Positions 1 to 8,236 of a stretch of DNA of 64,000 nucleotides are shown here, piece after piece. The DNA is taken from NCBI RefSeq assembly GCF_028771845.1, contig NZ_CP118270.1, forward strand, positions 3,844,001 through 3,908,000, written 5' to 3'. A model generated the notes under the pieces. That model had not been told where the DNA came from. It made no database searches and saw only the letters and a program-made list of their open reading frames with translations. Each line of letters begins with the position of its first letter. Within the stretch, counting starts at the first letter, position 1. Source of the DNA: Paenibacillus marchantiae. Lineage in GTDB: Bacteria; Bacillota; Bacilli; Paenibacillales; Paenibacillaceae. The translations under genes were made by a program, and so were the position numbers.

Positions 1-137
1 ACGTCCTTGTTTATGTATTTAGTATGTTCCCCATTTTGAAAATAGAGTTCTACATAATAACATGTAACGACACTTAAACCTATAGGTAAATACAGGAAGG
101 AAATTCTTGAAGACACGCGATCCAAAGTCGAACATGT

Positions 138-193
138 AAAAAAAAAAAAAGAACCTGAGCAATCCTGCGTGCGCAGACATTGGTTCAGGTCCT
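138..193 (-). terminator. Rho-independent terminator of the GH43-like gene
   Basis: Read on the minus strand, a long imperfect hairpin (outer arms around ACCTGA/TCAGGT, inner palindrome CTGCGCACGCAG) is followed by a run of 13 T. It lies about 55 bases past the stop of the minus-strand gene at 247-1191. Confidence 0.8.
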
Positions 194-246
194 TTATTAT
201 GACGTTGTAAAACAGTGTTTAAATCTCACTTTAGGAACAACGCAGC

Positions 247-1191
247 TCAAACCGAAATATTACTTGTATCGTTCTCAGGTCGCAACTTCATCTGTAACTC
301 TTCATTCCGTGGACAGACCAACACACCATCAATGACATCGAGACGTGCGGCCTGAATGGAGGAACGACGTGCGGGTTCGCTGGCATGATCGATACCTTCG
401 AACCGATCCGGGTGGGTAAAATAAAAGATATAGGCTTCATCATCCTGTACGACGACATCTGCATGCAAACCGATTACACCATCATCCTCACGATTTCCTG
501 GCTGATCGAGAATCAGACTGTTCCATTCCCAATTCTCCAGGTCATCCGATTTGTAAACGGCCTGTCCTCTCCATTCGTCAACAATCATCCAATACGAATC
601 ACCGAAACGAAATACGTTCGGCCCTTCATGCGCACGTCCTGCAATAACCGGTCCAATCACATCCCATTGATAGAGATCCGGGCTATCTGCTGCATACGTA
701 TGGGACGAATTAGCTTCATCCTTGTACCACATCCGGAATTTTCCGTTCGGCAGCGGGTAAATACACGCATCAATCACACGATCCGAGCTAAGCTCCAGTT
801 TGCCGTGAAAAGTCCAACATATCAGATCCGTACTGGTGTAATGCAAAATGTGCCGATCATGGCCCGCCCAGTCATGGGGCACCCCTTGAATGTAACTGAC
901 ATACATGTGATACTTGCCTTCATGCCAGAAAATTTCTGGAGCCCAGAACGTATTATGTCCCCATTCATGCTCCAACCCGGTTAACGTACCGCGATAAGTC
1001 CAAGACTGTCCACCGTCAGCTGAAGAAGCTACGCCCAAATCCGTGCCATGCACCCAGGCGAACTTTGGCCCTCCGGCTGTGGCTCTGCGATTGGTATAGA
1101 TCATCCACCAGGTTTGCTCGGAACGATTCCATACAACGACCGGATCAGCAGCTCCATCAAAGATGGGATCACGAAACAATGGTGCACTCAT
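247..1191 (-). CDS. GH43-like five-bladed beta-propeller glycosidase
   Basis: A 314-residue protein without a signal peptide, so probably an intracellular glycosidase acting on imported oligosaccharides. It resembles GH43/GH62-type beta-propeller glycosidases. Three acidic residues sit in the right places: the Asp of FDGAADPVVVW near the N-terminus (general base), the Asp of DACIYPLPNGKFRMWYKDE (pKa modulator) and the Glu of HEGPNVF (general acid). Aromatic repeats such as WAPEIFWHEGKYHMYVS are typical of propeller blades. The ATG at 1191 has GGAGG 7 bases upstream. The gene is monocistronic, ends at a strong terminator and has a cre-like site upstream. Substrate cannot be told from the sequence; arabinan or xylan oligomers are typical for the family. 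Confidence 0.75.
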   Translation of the reverse strand: MSAPLFRDPIFDGAADPVVVWNRSEQTWWMIYTNRRATAGGPKFAWVHGTDLGVASSADGGQSWTYRGTLTGLEHEWGHNTFWAPEIFWHEGKYHMYVSYIQGVPHDWAGHDRHILHYTSTDLICWTFHGKLELSSDRVIDACIYPLPNGKFRMWYKDEANSSHTYAADSPDLYQWDVIGPVIAGRAHEGPNVFRFGDSYWMIVDEWRGQAVYKSDDLENWEWNSLILDQPGNREDDGVIGLHADVVVQDDEAYIFYFTHPDRFEGIDHASEPARRSSIQAARLDVIDGVLVCPRNEELQMKLRPENDTSNISV

Positions 1192-1559
1192 GATGATTCC
1201 TCCTTATATTCAATCCCATTGATTTTGAGAGTTATTGCTTCTATCGTAAAAGAAATGATTTGAAATTACAATATAACGTTTTCAATATTTAAGGAATTAT
1301 ATATTTGTTAATTCATTTAAATCTTTCAATTAAAAATCTTACATCGTAAACTGTACCCTGTGTTCTAGTTTGGAGCATTTAATGCTGATCGAAATCTGGA
1401 ATGTAATTAATTACTTATATAGTAGGAAAATATCTATTCAGCCCATTTTACATCTTGCGGTTCAGGAGCAACCGGCGTATATTGAGATTTAACTAAATTA
1501 GGAATAATTTGAAAGACTGATAGCTTGTAAAGACATTTTTGTACATAAAGGAGAAGCCG
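1192..1559. other. Intergenic region between divergent genes
   Basis: An AT-rich gap of 368 bases. It contains the cre-like site listed separately. At about 1437-1500 on the minus strand there is a short protein-like reading frame ending PVAPEPQDVKWAE and a stop, which may be the tail of a decayed gene. I see no convincing sigma-A promoter. Confidence 0.5.
1271..1284 (-). promoter_or_regulatory. cre-like CcpA site upstream of the GH43-like gene
   Basis: The minus strand reads TGAAAACGTTATAT, which fits the cre consensus TGWNANCGNTNWCA at all but the last two bases. It lies about 80 bases upstream of the glycosidase start, which suits catabolite repression of a sugar-utilisation gene. The mismatches keep confidence modest. 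Confidence 0.4.
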
Positions 1560-2006
1560 ATGATACAGACCAGATTGGACGAATTGGGCATTGTATTGCC
1601 CCAAGCAAGTACGCCGGCAGCAAAGTATACCAATGCGGTGATTGTAAATGGAATCATGTATGTGTCCGGTAAAGGGCCGGATACGCGAGAGCGTGGCAAA
1701 CTCGGGGAGCAGTTTACGACGGAGCAGGGATATGAATTTGCCCGAAATGCTGCCATCGAGGTGTTGGCTGTTGTTCAGGAAGTGCTTGGTTCGCTGGATC
1801 GGGTGAAACGGGTGGTTAAAGTGCAGGGGTTCATCAATGCCACTGCCTCGTACGAGGAGCACCATAAAGTGTTAAACGGGTTCTCGGATCTCATGCTGGA
1901 TGTGTTCGGAGAACAGGGAGTACACGCCCGTTCCGTATTTGGTGCTGTATCCATAAGGGATAACTTGCCGCTGATCATTGACTCGATATTCCAGGTGGAG
2001 GAGTAG
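1560..2006 (+). CDS. RidA (YjgF/YER057c/UK114) family protein
   Basis: A 148-residue protein. RidA proteins are small trimeric enamine/imine deaminases that clear reactive 2-aminoacrylate formed by PLP enzymes. The family pattern is visible: an N-terminal VNGIMYVSGKGP strand, the QGFINATASYEEHHKVLNGFSDLM region and HARSVFGAVSI, whose Arg is the substrate carboxylate ligand. The ATG at 1560 is chosen over an in-frame ATG at 1539 because AAAGGAG ends 6 bases before it. The stop is 5 bases before the next gene, so the two are probably co-transcribed. This is one of the longer, more divergent RidA subgroups, so the exact substrate is uncertain. Confidence 0.8.
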   Translation: MIQTRLDELGIVLPQASTPAAKYTNAVIVNGIMYVSGKGPDTRERGKLGEQFTTEQGYEFARNAAIEVLAVVQEVLGSLDRVKRVVKVQGFINATASYEEHHKVLNGFSDLMLDVFGEQGVHARSVFGAVSIRDNLPLIIDSIFQVEE

Positions 2007-2011
2007 AATTC

Positions 2012-2602
2012 ATGACCAATCCAGCTTCGATTAATCCGTTAATGCTGTCTTTTCCCGAAAGTTTCGAAACACCGCGTTTGACTATTCGTGCCCCGAGGTG
2101 GGGAGATGGAGCGGCAGTGAATGAGGCCATTCGTGAAAGTGCGGAGCAATTACGTTTGTGGCTGCCTTTTGCCGAGAACATACCTTCACTGGAGGAATCG
2201 GAAACGAATGCTCGCAAAGCCAGACTGCAATTTCTGGAGCGTACCGACATGATGCTTCATTTACGTGACCGATTTACGGATGAATTCGTGGGCAGCAGTG
2301 GACTGCATCGAATCGACTGGAATGCCTGTTGTTTCGAGATTGGTTAATGGGTCAGAACTTCTCGTGCCGGTGAGGGTCTCATGACGGAAGCAGTCAGAGG
2401 TATAGAGCGGTTCGCAATATCTTATCTGGAGGCGAATCGGCTGGAAATTCGCTGTGATGCCCGCAATGTGCGAAGTGCCAAAGTGGCTGAGCGCGCAGGT
2501 TATACGCTTGAAGGTGTACTGCGCAAGATGCGGCGTGACAGTACAGGTACGTTAGTAGATATGATGGTGTATGCCAAAGTAAGAGGCGATGAGTTCGAAT
2601 AG
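2012..2602 (+). pseudogene. RimJ/RimL-type GNAT acetyltransferase interrupted by one nonsense codon
   Basis: The reading frame from ATG 2012 (GGAGG upstream) encodes a typical RimJ/RimL N-acetyltransferase start (SFETPRLTIRAPRWGD...). It stops at TAA 2345-2347 after CCFEIG, then continues in the same frame as WVRTSRAGEGLMTEAVRGIERF, the acetyl-CoA-binding R/Q-x-x-G-x-G/A region, to the normal end at 2602. The family expects an aromatic residue here (G-Y-W), so TAT or TAC to TAA explains it. No indel is needed. Without readthrough the product loses the cofactor-binding half. A sequencing error is possible. It is probably co-transcribed with the RidA gene. Confidence 0.85.
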
Positions 2603-2660
2603 AATGTTTGAATTGAGATAAGAAATGAATCGGAAAATGATTTGAAAGAAAAAAGAAAGA

Positions 2661-2710
2661 AACGGCTCCTGGAAGAACACGTTGTGTTGTTCTCCAGGGC
2701 CGTTTTTTGG
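2661..2710. terminator. Bidirectional rho-independent terminator
   Basis: Arms ACGGC-TCCTGG-AGAACA and TGTTCT-CCAGGG-CCGT enclose a short loop. The plus strand continues with TTTTTT and the minus strand with a T-rich stretch. It can end both the RidA/GNAT transcript and the minus-strand siderophore genes. Confidence 0.85.
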
Positions 2711-2778
2711 TGTGCAAATATTGGAGGCTGGGAGGTACTTAATAGCTGAATGAATTGGAGCAGATAAAAGGAACCTCC

Positions 2779-4623
2779 TTACCTCATTGGATTGGGAATG
2801 TTGACGTATAGCGGCGTCTCACCACGCTGATGGAACCGGCTGAGCAGATTGGCTTTGGCCGGTAAGGTCTCGGTGGTCAACAGATCACGAATGACGTCGT
2901 TGATGTGCGAGGACTCGGCTGTCTTTTTCCGAAGCTCCTCCAACGTATTTCTCACCACCCTCCAGTATGGCTGCTCCTGTTGACCAGTATAGTATGCCAG
3001 ACGTTGGACCACATGACTGAGGTGATTGACAAAAAAATAATATTTCAATCGATGCCGTGATTCTTTTTCGGTATACAAAACAGGACTGTTGGCATTGACA
3101 ACCTGATCGATCCAACCTTGCTGTTCCGCTAAGGCTCGATTGACACTGATGCCCTCCAGATCCCTAACCACAAATGTGGCAGGCATGCCGTCTTCAAGAC
3201 GCAGCATGGAATTCTGTACATGAGCTTCCAGACTAATGCCTGTCTCGGCATACAGTTCCACAAGTGGAACCATGGACAACTCCAAATATTGACGAAGCCA
3301 TTCATACCAGTCTGTCTGCACCCTCGTATCATTTACACGATCCGGCGACGAAGATGATTGGAGACTTTCCCGGACAGCCCGGAACAACAGCGGTTCAGTT
3401 TCTCCGGGAAGCACCTCCATGAGAGAGGCCACAACATAAGGCGCCCCTGAAGCAGAGCGGCAAGACTCTGGTGCTTCACGCAGGATCATGGAGAATCCCG
3501 AGATCAGCGCATCCTGAGTAGACGAAGGTATCTCTGGAACCTTCAAGCTACGGTAGCCTTTTTCCAGCAAAATTTGAAATTTCTCTGACGTCCAGCGATC
3601 CTGAATCTGCTGTACTATTCTGGATGCATCCAGTGTGCGCAGCAACTGCTCTTCATTGTTCTCGCGAATAAAGTTTGTAATTCGAATATGAAGAGACAGC
3701 TTGTAGAAACAACCTTCCTTCGGATTCCAGACCGTGCGCACCGATGAGGTAGGATACACGGAAGGCCCGGTAGTGCCCAGATCAATCAAGGTACCTTGTT
3801 GTAATAAGGATTTTACAGGTTCAAGTGTCCGCAAATAGGCAGCCTGCCAAGGATGACAAGGGAGCAGGACATACTGTTTGCTTTCCAGAGAGAGGTGCTT
3901 CCAAGCGGCCTCGGCCATTTCCGCAGGAACCCATGGTGCTTCACTGCCATAGTCCACGGTATCCAGCCAATCCTCCAACACGAGTTCAGGTGTGACCGCA
4001 AAACAGCTGAGAGGAAAGCTAACGCCAAATTCTGGCGAATAGGCATGCGAATCCGAAGAACTGAAGCCCTCCAGACTTTTCGGAGTTGGATGAAATGGAT
4101 GACCACATAGCAGTGCCTGTTCCAGATAGCGAAAATCCAATGTTACAGGAGAGGTTGTGTTCAGCGCGTGCTCCAAATAGGAGGTCATATGCTCCAAACT
4201 GTTGTAAACCATCTGCTCCAGCTCTACTCTTTTCAACATTCGGGCTTCTAGATTGGGTTCTACAGATGATATTTCATCGAGCAACAGCGTCGTTATTTGT
4301 TCAAAAGAAACTTCTCTCCAACCATCGGGCTGTGCCCCGCCTGATTCTGCAATGTGAAACTTGTCGCCATAGACATGATGTCCAGCGGCGGAACGATGAA
4401 GCAGATTTCCATATATCCTCTGACCAGTACGCGGAAGCTCAATAACAAGCGAAAGGTCTGGCCGCGTGGCAATTCGAACATAAGGATCATGCTGTTCGGT
4501 TTCTCGAAGATAGGCGTTCAATATACGGCTTAGCATCTCCTGACGGGCAATTCCGCTCGGCGATACTAAAGAGGGATGAACAGTCTGCTGGAATGGATCG
4601 ATGGTGACGTTATCCTTGGTCAT
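2779..4623 (-). CDS. IucA/IucC-family NIS siderophore synthetase (first of three)
   Basis: A 614-residue ATP-dependent synthetase that adenylates a carboxylate (citrate or a citryl intermediate) and condenses it with an amine. Family motifs are intact: GHPFHPTPKS at residues 174-183, HPWQ at 257-260, SSVRTV at 293-298, KLSLHIRITN at 308-317, and near the C-terminus EAHVQNSML and VVRDLEG. It differs clearly from the two plus-strand synthetases in having RITN where they have NTSxGR, so it probably catalyses a different step. It shares a minus-strand operon with the exporter gene, 24 bases downstream of it, controlled by the Fur-box promoter at about 6.0 kb. By analogy with staphyloferrin B it would play the role of SbnC, SbnE or SbnF, but I cannot say which. 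Confidence 0.9.
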   Translation of the reverse strand: MTKDNVTIDPFQQTVHPSLVSPSGIARQEMLSRILNAYLRETEQHDPYVRIATRPDLSLVIELPRTGQRIYGNLLHRSAAGHHVYGDKFHIAESGGAQPDGWREVSFEQITTLLLDEISSVEPNLEARMLKRVELEQMVYNSLEHMTSYLEHALNTTSPVTLDFRYLEQALLCGHPFHPTPKSLEGFSSSDSHAYSPEFGVSFPLSCFAVTPELVLEDWLDTVDYGSEAPWVPAEMAEAAWKHLSLESKQYVLLPCHPWQAAYLRTLEPVKSLLQQGTLIDLGTTGPSVYPTSSVRTVWNPKEGCFYKLSLHIRITNFIRENNEEQLLRTLDASRIVQQIQDRWTSEKFQILLEKGYRSLKVPEIPSSTQDALISGFSMILREAPESCRSASGAPYVVASLMEVLPGETEPLLFRAVRESLQSSSSPDRVNDTRVQTDWYEWLRQYLELSMVPLVELYAETGISLEAHVQNSMLRLEDGMPATFVVRDLEGISVNRALAEQQGWIDQVVNANSPVLYTEKESRHRLKYYFFVNHLSHVVQRLAYYTGQQEQPYWRVVRNTLEELRKKTAESSHINDVIRDLLTTETLPAKANLLSRFHQRGETPLYVNIPNPMR

Positions 4624-4647
4624 GATTGATTATCATCCTTTCACAAA

Positions 4648-5949
4648 TTATTGGAGTGGCAGTTGTACGGGAGCTTTTGGCTCATGAACCGCTGGGCGGC
4701 GTACAGCAAGCGAAGCGGCGAGCATGACTGTCCCCATGACAAGAAATACAGCTGGAATTCCCCAGATACCTCCGATTAGAACCCCAATGGACGGACCGGC
4801 AATCTGACCAGCCATTAACATGCTGTTGGTAGCTCCGATGCGCACGCCCCGATCCTGATCGGTGGAGGATTTGAGCACGTTGAGCATGACCGTCTGCAAT
4901 AGGGCGCTGTAGAAGAATCCTTGCAGAAAACGTACAACCAGCAGCCAGGCCACCCCGAGTGGAAGTGTATGTGCAAGCAGGCACAAGCCGCATAACAAAC
5001 CAGCCAGCCGGAGATTGCGTTCGGGTAAGTAACGATCGTTTCGCTTACCCCACCACGATGCGCCAACCAATTCACCAACCGAAGACATCGCGAGCAGAAC
5101 CCCGACGGTAAGTGCAGCTGCACCTGAGGAAGGGACGATTTCACGAATAAACGGAGTAAACATCGTAAATGTTGCAAAATCTGCGAGCTTGAAAATGATG
5201 CCTGCGATAACGAGTCTTCGGGCAATCGGATGTGTAATCAGCGAAACGAAGGCATGGATAATTCCGCTCTTGTTTTTGTTTTTTCTATGGTTGTTCAACA
5301 TAGCGACCGAAGGCTGGTGCTGTTCCACAGGAGATACTTGAGTATTGTTCTTGGCCGTACGAGTCCGATGCGTCGTCGCCCCCGTTAATACGATTGCGGC
5401 AAGCACAGCAAAACTCAACGTCAACGAGGCCGTAATGAACAATAGCGGACGACTTCCCCATGTGTTTACACATATGCTTCCTAGCAGTGGTCCCACGAGC
5501 AGACCTGCTGCCGATGCCCGCTCCAACTGTCCGAGCGCAGAACCCTGTTTTTGGTCAGGGGCATGGGTTCCCACAAACGCACTGCTCGCATCAGATATGC
5601 CACCGAAAGCCCCCTGGCAGAGACGGAACAAAAAGAATTGAAAGGGCGTCTGGGCAATGCCCATCAGAAACATGCTAAGGGCCAGTCCGACCAGCGCTCT
5701 GACAACCATCCATTTTCGACTCCAACGATCTCCGATCTTACCCCAAAAAGGGGTTAGCAGTGCGTAGGATAGAGCAGGTGCAGATACGGACAGACCTGTC
5801 CACATCAGCACTTCTTCCGGCGTTCCCGCGTTCAGATGCTCCATGTAGTACGGTATAAAAGGGCTGATTCCAGTCAGCCCGGCACTGGAAAGAAAGCGCC
5901 CACCCCACAAAATGCGGACGCTCTGTTTCCATGCCATTTGAGACATCAT
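4648..5949 (-). CDS. MFS transporter, probable siderophore exporter (SbnD-like)
   Basis: A 433-residue DHA1-type major facilitator with about 12 hydrophobic segments. The loop motif GKIGDRWSRKWMVV at about residue 70 is the MFS signature A. A basic, poorly conserved central loop (about residues 195-230) separates the two six-helix halves. Its position, first in an operon with a NIS synthetase and divergent from the sbnAB-like genes, points to export of the finished siderophore, as for SbnD in staphylococci. The start is either of two tandem ATGs at 5949 and 5946, with only a weak AGGTGG-type Shine-Dalgarno. Multidrug efflux is the alternative. Confidence 0.82.
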   Translation of the reverse strand: MMSQMAWKQSVRILWGGRFLSSAGLTGISPFIPYYMEHLNAGTPEEVLMWTGLSVSAPALSYALLTPFWGKIGDRWSRKWMVVRALVGLALSMFLMGIAQTPFQFFLFRLCQGAFGGISDASSAFVGTHAPDQKQGSALGQLERASAAGLLVGPLLGSICVNTWGSRPLLFITASLTLSFAVLAAIVLTGATTHRTRTAKNNTQVSPVEQHQPSVAMLNNHRKNKNKSGIIHAFVSLITHPIARRLVIAGIIFKLADFATFTMFTPFIREIVPSSGAAALTVGVLLAMSSVGELVGASWWGKRNDRYLPERNLRLAGLLCGLCLLAHTLPLGVAWLLVVRFLQGFFYSALLQTVMLNVLKSSTDQDRGVRIGATNSMLMAGQIAGPSIGVLIGGIWGIPAVFLVMGTVMLAASLAVRRPAVHEPKAPVQLPLQ

Positions 5950-5999
5950 GTGTCCACTTCACCACCTTGATTTTGGCAATTTGAAACCAATTGCTGATC

Positions 6000-6028
6000 A
6001 GATTATCAAGAATGATTCTCAATGTCAA
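6000..6028 (-). promoter_or_regulatory. Fur-controlled sigma-A promoter for exporter and first NIS gene
   Basis: On the minus strand TTGACA (6028-6023) and TAATCT (6005-6000) are spaced by 17 bases. The spacer reads TTGAGAATCATTCTTGA, a Fur-box-like inverted repeat, so bound Fur would cover the core promoter. Confidence 0.8.
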
Positions 6029-6065
6029 TCTTATTTTTTTCAAAAACTTTCCAAAAATTTTAGTG

Positions 6066-6094
6066 TTGACAGGAAAAAAAAGGATATGCATAAT
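6066..6094 (+). promoter_or_regulatory. Sigma-A promoter of the sbnA-like operon
   Basis: TTGACA at 6066-6071 and CATAAT at 6089-6094 with a 17-base spacer. The predicted start near 6101 lies just upstream of a perfect Fur box. Confidence 0.8.
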
Positions 6095-6113
6095 AGGCCC
6101 TGTGTCCAAATGT

Positions 6114-6134
6114 GAAAATGATAATCATTATCAA
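6114..6134 (+). promoter_or_regulatory. Fur box upstream of sbnA-like gene
   Basis: The core GATAATCATTATC is a perfect palindrome within AAATGATAATCATTATCAAT, matching the Bacillus Fur consensus TGATAATnATTATCA. It sits at about +13 to +33 of the predicted transcript. Confidence 0.92.
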
Positions 6135-6181
6135 TAAAGCGATTTTGGACAACAATATGCCCAGAAAGCTGGTGTAAACAC

Positions 6182-7189
6182 ATGGAACAAAGTACCCTGC
6201 AAATCAAGGATCGCTCGCTTAAAGTTGCGGATTCCATTATCGATTGTATTGGTCAAACACCACTGGTTCGCTTGAATTCCCTGTTCGGATCTTCAGGAGC
6301 ATCGGTGTATGCCAAGCTGGAAATGATGAACCCCGGCGGCAGCATGAAAGATCGACCTGCAAGATACATTATCGAGCAGGGTCTGCGAGACGGAACGATC
6401 AAACCGGATACGCATCTTATCGAGAGCACTTCAGGAAACTTGGGAATCGGTCTCGCATTAACCGCCAAACGATATGGCCTGAAATTCACCTGTGTGGTTG
6501 ATCCAAAAATCACATCAACGAATCTGAGAATGATAACCTACCTCGGGGCACAGGTTGACATGGTTACTGAACCGGACGAACACGGAAGTTATTTGCAATC
6601 CCGTATTCGCAGGGTCAAGGAGTTAGCCAGTCAGGACCCGGCAGGTTACTGGATCAACCAGTATGCCAACCCTTTGAACTGGCAAGCTCACTATCATGGT
6701 GCAGGTCAGGAGATTGTGGAGCAGATGGATGGACAGATAGACGTACTAGTGTGTGCAGTGAGTACGACTGGAAGTATTCTGGGCATATCCCGCCGTGTGA
6801 AAGAGGCAAATCCGCATGCGCTAATCGTAGCCGTTGATGCAGTTGGCTCGATCATTTTTGGCACACCATCACGTCAGCGTGAATTGCCGGGTATCGGCGC
6901 CAACCGTGTCCCTGAGTTATTCAGCCCGAACGAGATTGACCAAGTTATTCATGTGGACGATCGGGAATCTGTGCTGGGCTGCCAGAAGCTGCTGGAACGG
7001 GAAGGCATTTTTGCAGGAGGTTCGTCCGGATCACTGGTTGCTGCACTGGAAAAACTGGTTCCAACCTTGCGGCCTTCAGCCAAGGTGGTTACTGTTTTCG
7101 CAGATCGTGGAGAACGTTATCTGGACAGTGTGTATGACGAGCAATGGGTTAATCAATTGCCGCCAAGCCAAACGATCAAGAGTATATAA
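6182..7189 (+). CDS. sbnA: SbnA-like N-(2-amino-2-carboxyethyl)-L-glutamate synthase
   Basis: A 335-residue fold-type II PLP enzyme of the cysteine synthase family. SbnA joins O-phospho-L-serine and L-glutamate to give ACEGA, the precursor of L-2,3-diaminopropionate. The PLP lysine is K56 in NPGGSMKDRPARY. The phosphate/substrate loop is ESTSGNLG, and VSTTGSILG and FAGGSSGS complete the cofactor site. The M-K-D-R-P form, instead of the S-x-K-D-R of plain cysteine synthases, is typical of SbnA. It is the first gene of the Fur-regulated operon and is followed 27 bases later by an sbnB-like gene, the pairing seen in staphylococci. The Shine-Dalgarno before ATG 6182 is weak. Confidence 0.9.
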   Translation: MEQSTLQIKDRSLKVADSIIDCIGQTPLVRLNSLFGSSGASVYAKLEMMNPGGSMKDRPARYIIEQGLRDGTIKPDTHLIESTSGNLGIGLALTAKRYGLKFTCVVDPKITSTNLRMITYLGAQVDMVTEPDEHGSYLQSRIRRVKELASQDPAGYWINQYANPLNWQAHYHGAGQEIVEQMDGQIDVLVCAVSTTGSILGISRRVKEANPHALIVAVDAVGSIIFGTPSRQRELPGIGANRVPELFSPNEIDQVIHVDDRESVLGCQKLLEREGIFAGGSSGSLVAALEKLVPTLRPSAKVVTVFADRGERYLDSVYDEQWVNQLPPSQTIKSI

Positions 7190-7216
7190 AAAATTATCTC
7201 GGAGGAGAGATCAGAT

Positions 7217-8236
7217 ATGAGTACCGTTCAGGATCATAGCCTTTTGTATATGAGTAAACAGGATATTATAGATCTGGGAGGGCTGTATTCACAGCCATAT
7301 GTCAAAGCAGTAACCCGTGCACTGGAGCTTCATGCCAAGCGGGATATCGTGCAACCGTTGAAGCCTTATCTGCGGGTTAACGAGGAGAGCGGTCATATTG
7401 CCGATCGCATTATTGCGATGCCTGCGTATGTGGGTGGCGATGTAGCGATCAGTGGTCTCAAGTGGATTGGGAGCAAACATGATAATCCGGCCAAGCGTCA
7501 TAAGGAACGTGCAAGCGCTCTTATTATCCTCAATGATCCGGAAAGCAACTATCCGGTGGCGGTGATGGAAGGCAGCGTGATCAGCGGGATGCGTACGGCG
7601 GCAGTTACAGCTATCGGGGCAAGGTATTTAGCCAGAGAAGGTTTCCGCACAGTGAGCGTGATTGGCTGCGGGGTGATCGCCAGAATGCAGATCACCTCGC
7701 TGCTTGAACAATTTGACTCCATTCGGACCATCCATTTGTATGACCTGAATGCCGATACGGCCCGCCAGCTTGCCGATGAAATTGGTTCGCGTTTTGATCA
7801 GGTTGAAGTACGGGTGGAAGATTCGTCAGAACAAGCGGTACGACAAGCGGAAGTACTCGTAACAGCTACGGTAGCCTCATCGCCGCATATTCCGTATGAA
7901 TGGATTGCCAAAGGTACATTTGTCAGCAACATCTCGATTATGGATTTGCACAAGGATGTATTTACGCAGGCAGACAAAGTAGTCGTGGACGATTGGGATC
8001 AATCCAACCGGGAGAAAAAGATTATTAATCAGCTGGTGCTGGAGGGCAAATTCTCCCGTGAGCAGCTTCACGCTGAACTCGGCGAGATCCTGATAGGGGA
8101 AAAGCCAGGACGCGAACATGAGGATGAGATTATTGTGCTGAACCCGATGGGGATGGCGATTGAGGATATTTCCAGTGCGGCAGAGATGTATGCAAGAGCC
8201 GTTGAACAAGGAAAGGGCACACGTTTATGGCTATAG
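7217..8236 (+). CDS. sbnB: SbnB-like N-[(2S)-2-amino-2-carboxyethyl]-L-glutamate dehydrogenase
   Basis: A 339-residue member of the ornithine cyclodeaminase / mu-crystallin family. SbnB oxidatively hydrolyses ACEGA with NAD+, giving L-2,3-diaminopropionate for the siderophore backbone and 2-oxoglutarate, both building blocks of staphyloferrin B. The Rossmann motif is VSVIGCGVIARMQ at about residue 150. The substrate-binding lysine region GLKWIGSKHDN and the GMRTAAVTAIGARYLA helix are typical. ATG 7217 follows GGAGGAG. It overlaps the next gene by 10 bases, suggesting translational coupling. Alone it could be mistaken for ornithine cyclodeaminase; the sbnA-like partner decides the call. Confidence 0.9.
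   Translation: MSTVQDHSLLYMSKQDIIDLGGLYSQPYVKAVTRALELHAKRDIVQPLKPYLRVNEESGHIADRIIAMPAYVGGDVAISGLKWIGSKHDNPAKRHKERASALIILNDPESNYPVAVMEGSVISGMRTAAVTAIGARYLAREGFRTVSVIGCGVIARMQITSLLEQFDSIRTIHLYDLNADTARQLADEIGSRFDQVEVRVEDSSEQAVRQAEVLVTATVASSPHIPYEWIAKGTFVSNISIMDLHKDVFTQADKVVVDDWDQSNREKKIINQLVLEGKFSREQLHAELGEILIGEKPGREHEDEIIVLNPMGMAIEDISSAAEMYARAVEQGKGTRLWL

Noticed and set aside
385..1263. Open frames on the plus strand opposite the GH43-like gene
   Set aside because: They are antisense shadows without ribosome-binding sites or recognisable protein features.
4636..4648. Half-Fur-like TGATAATCA just upstream of the first NIS gene
   Set aside because: It lies between two genes of one operon, has no second half and no promoter, and is probably chance.
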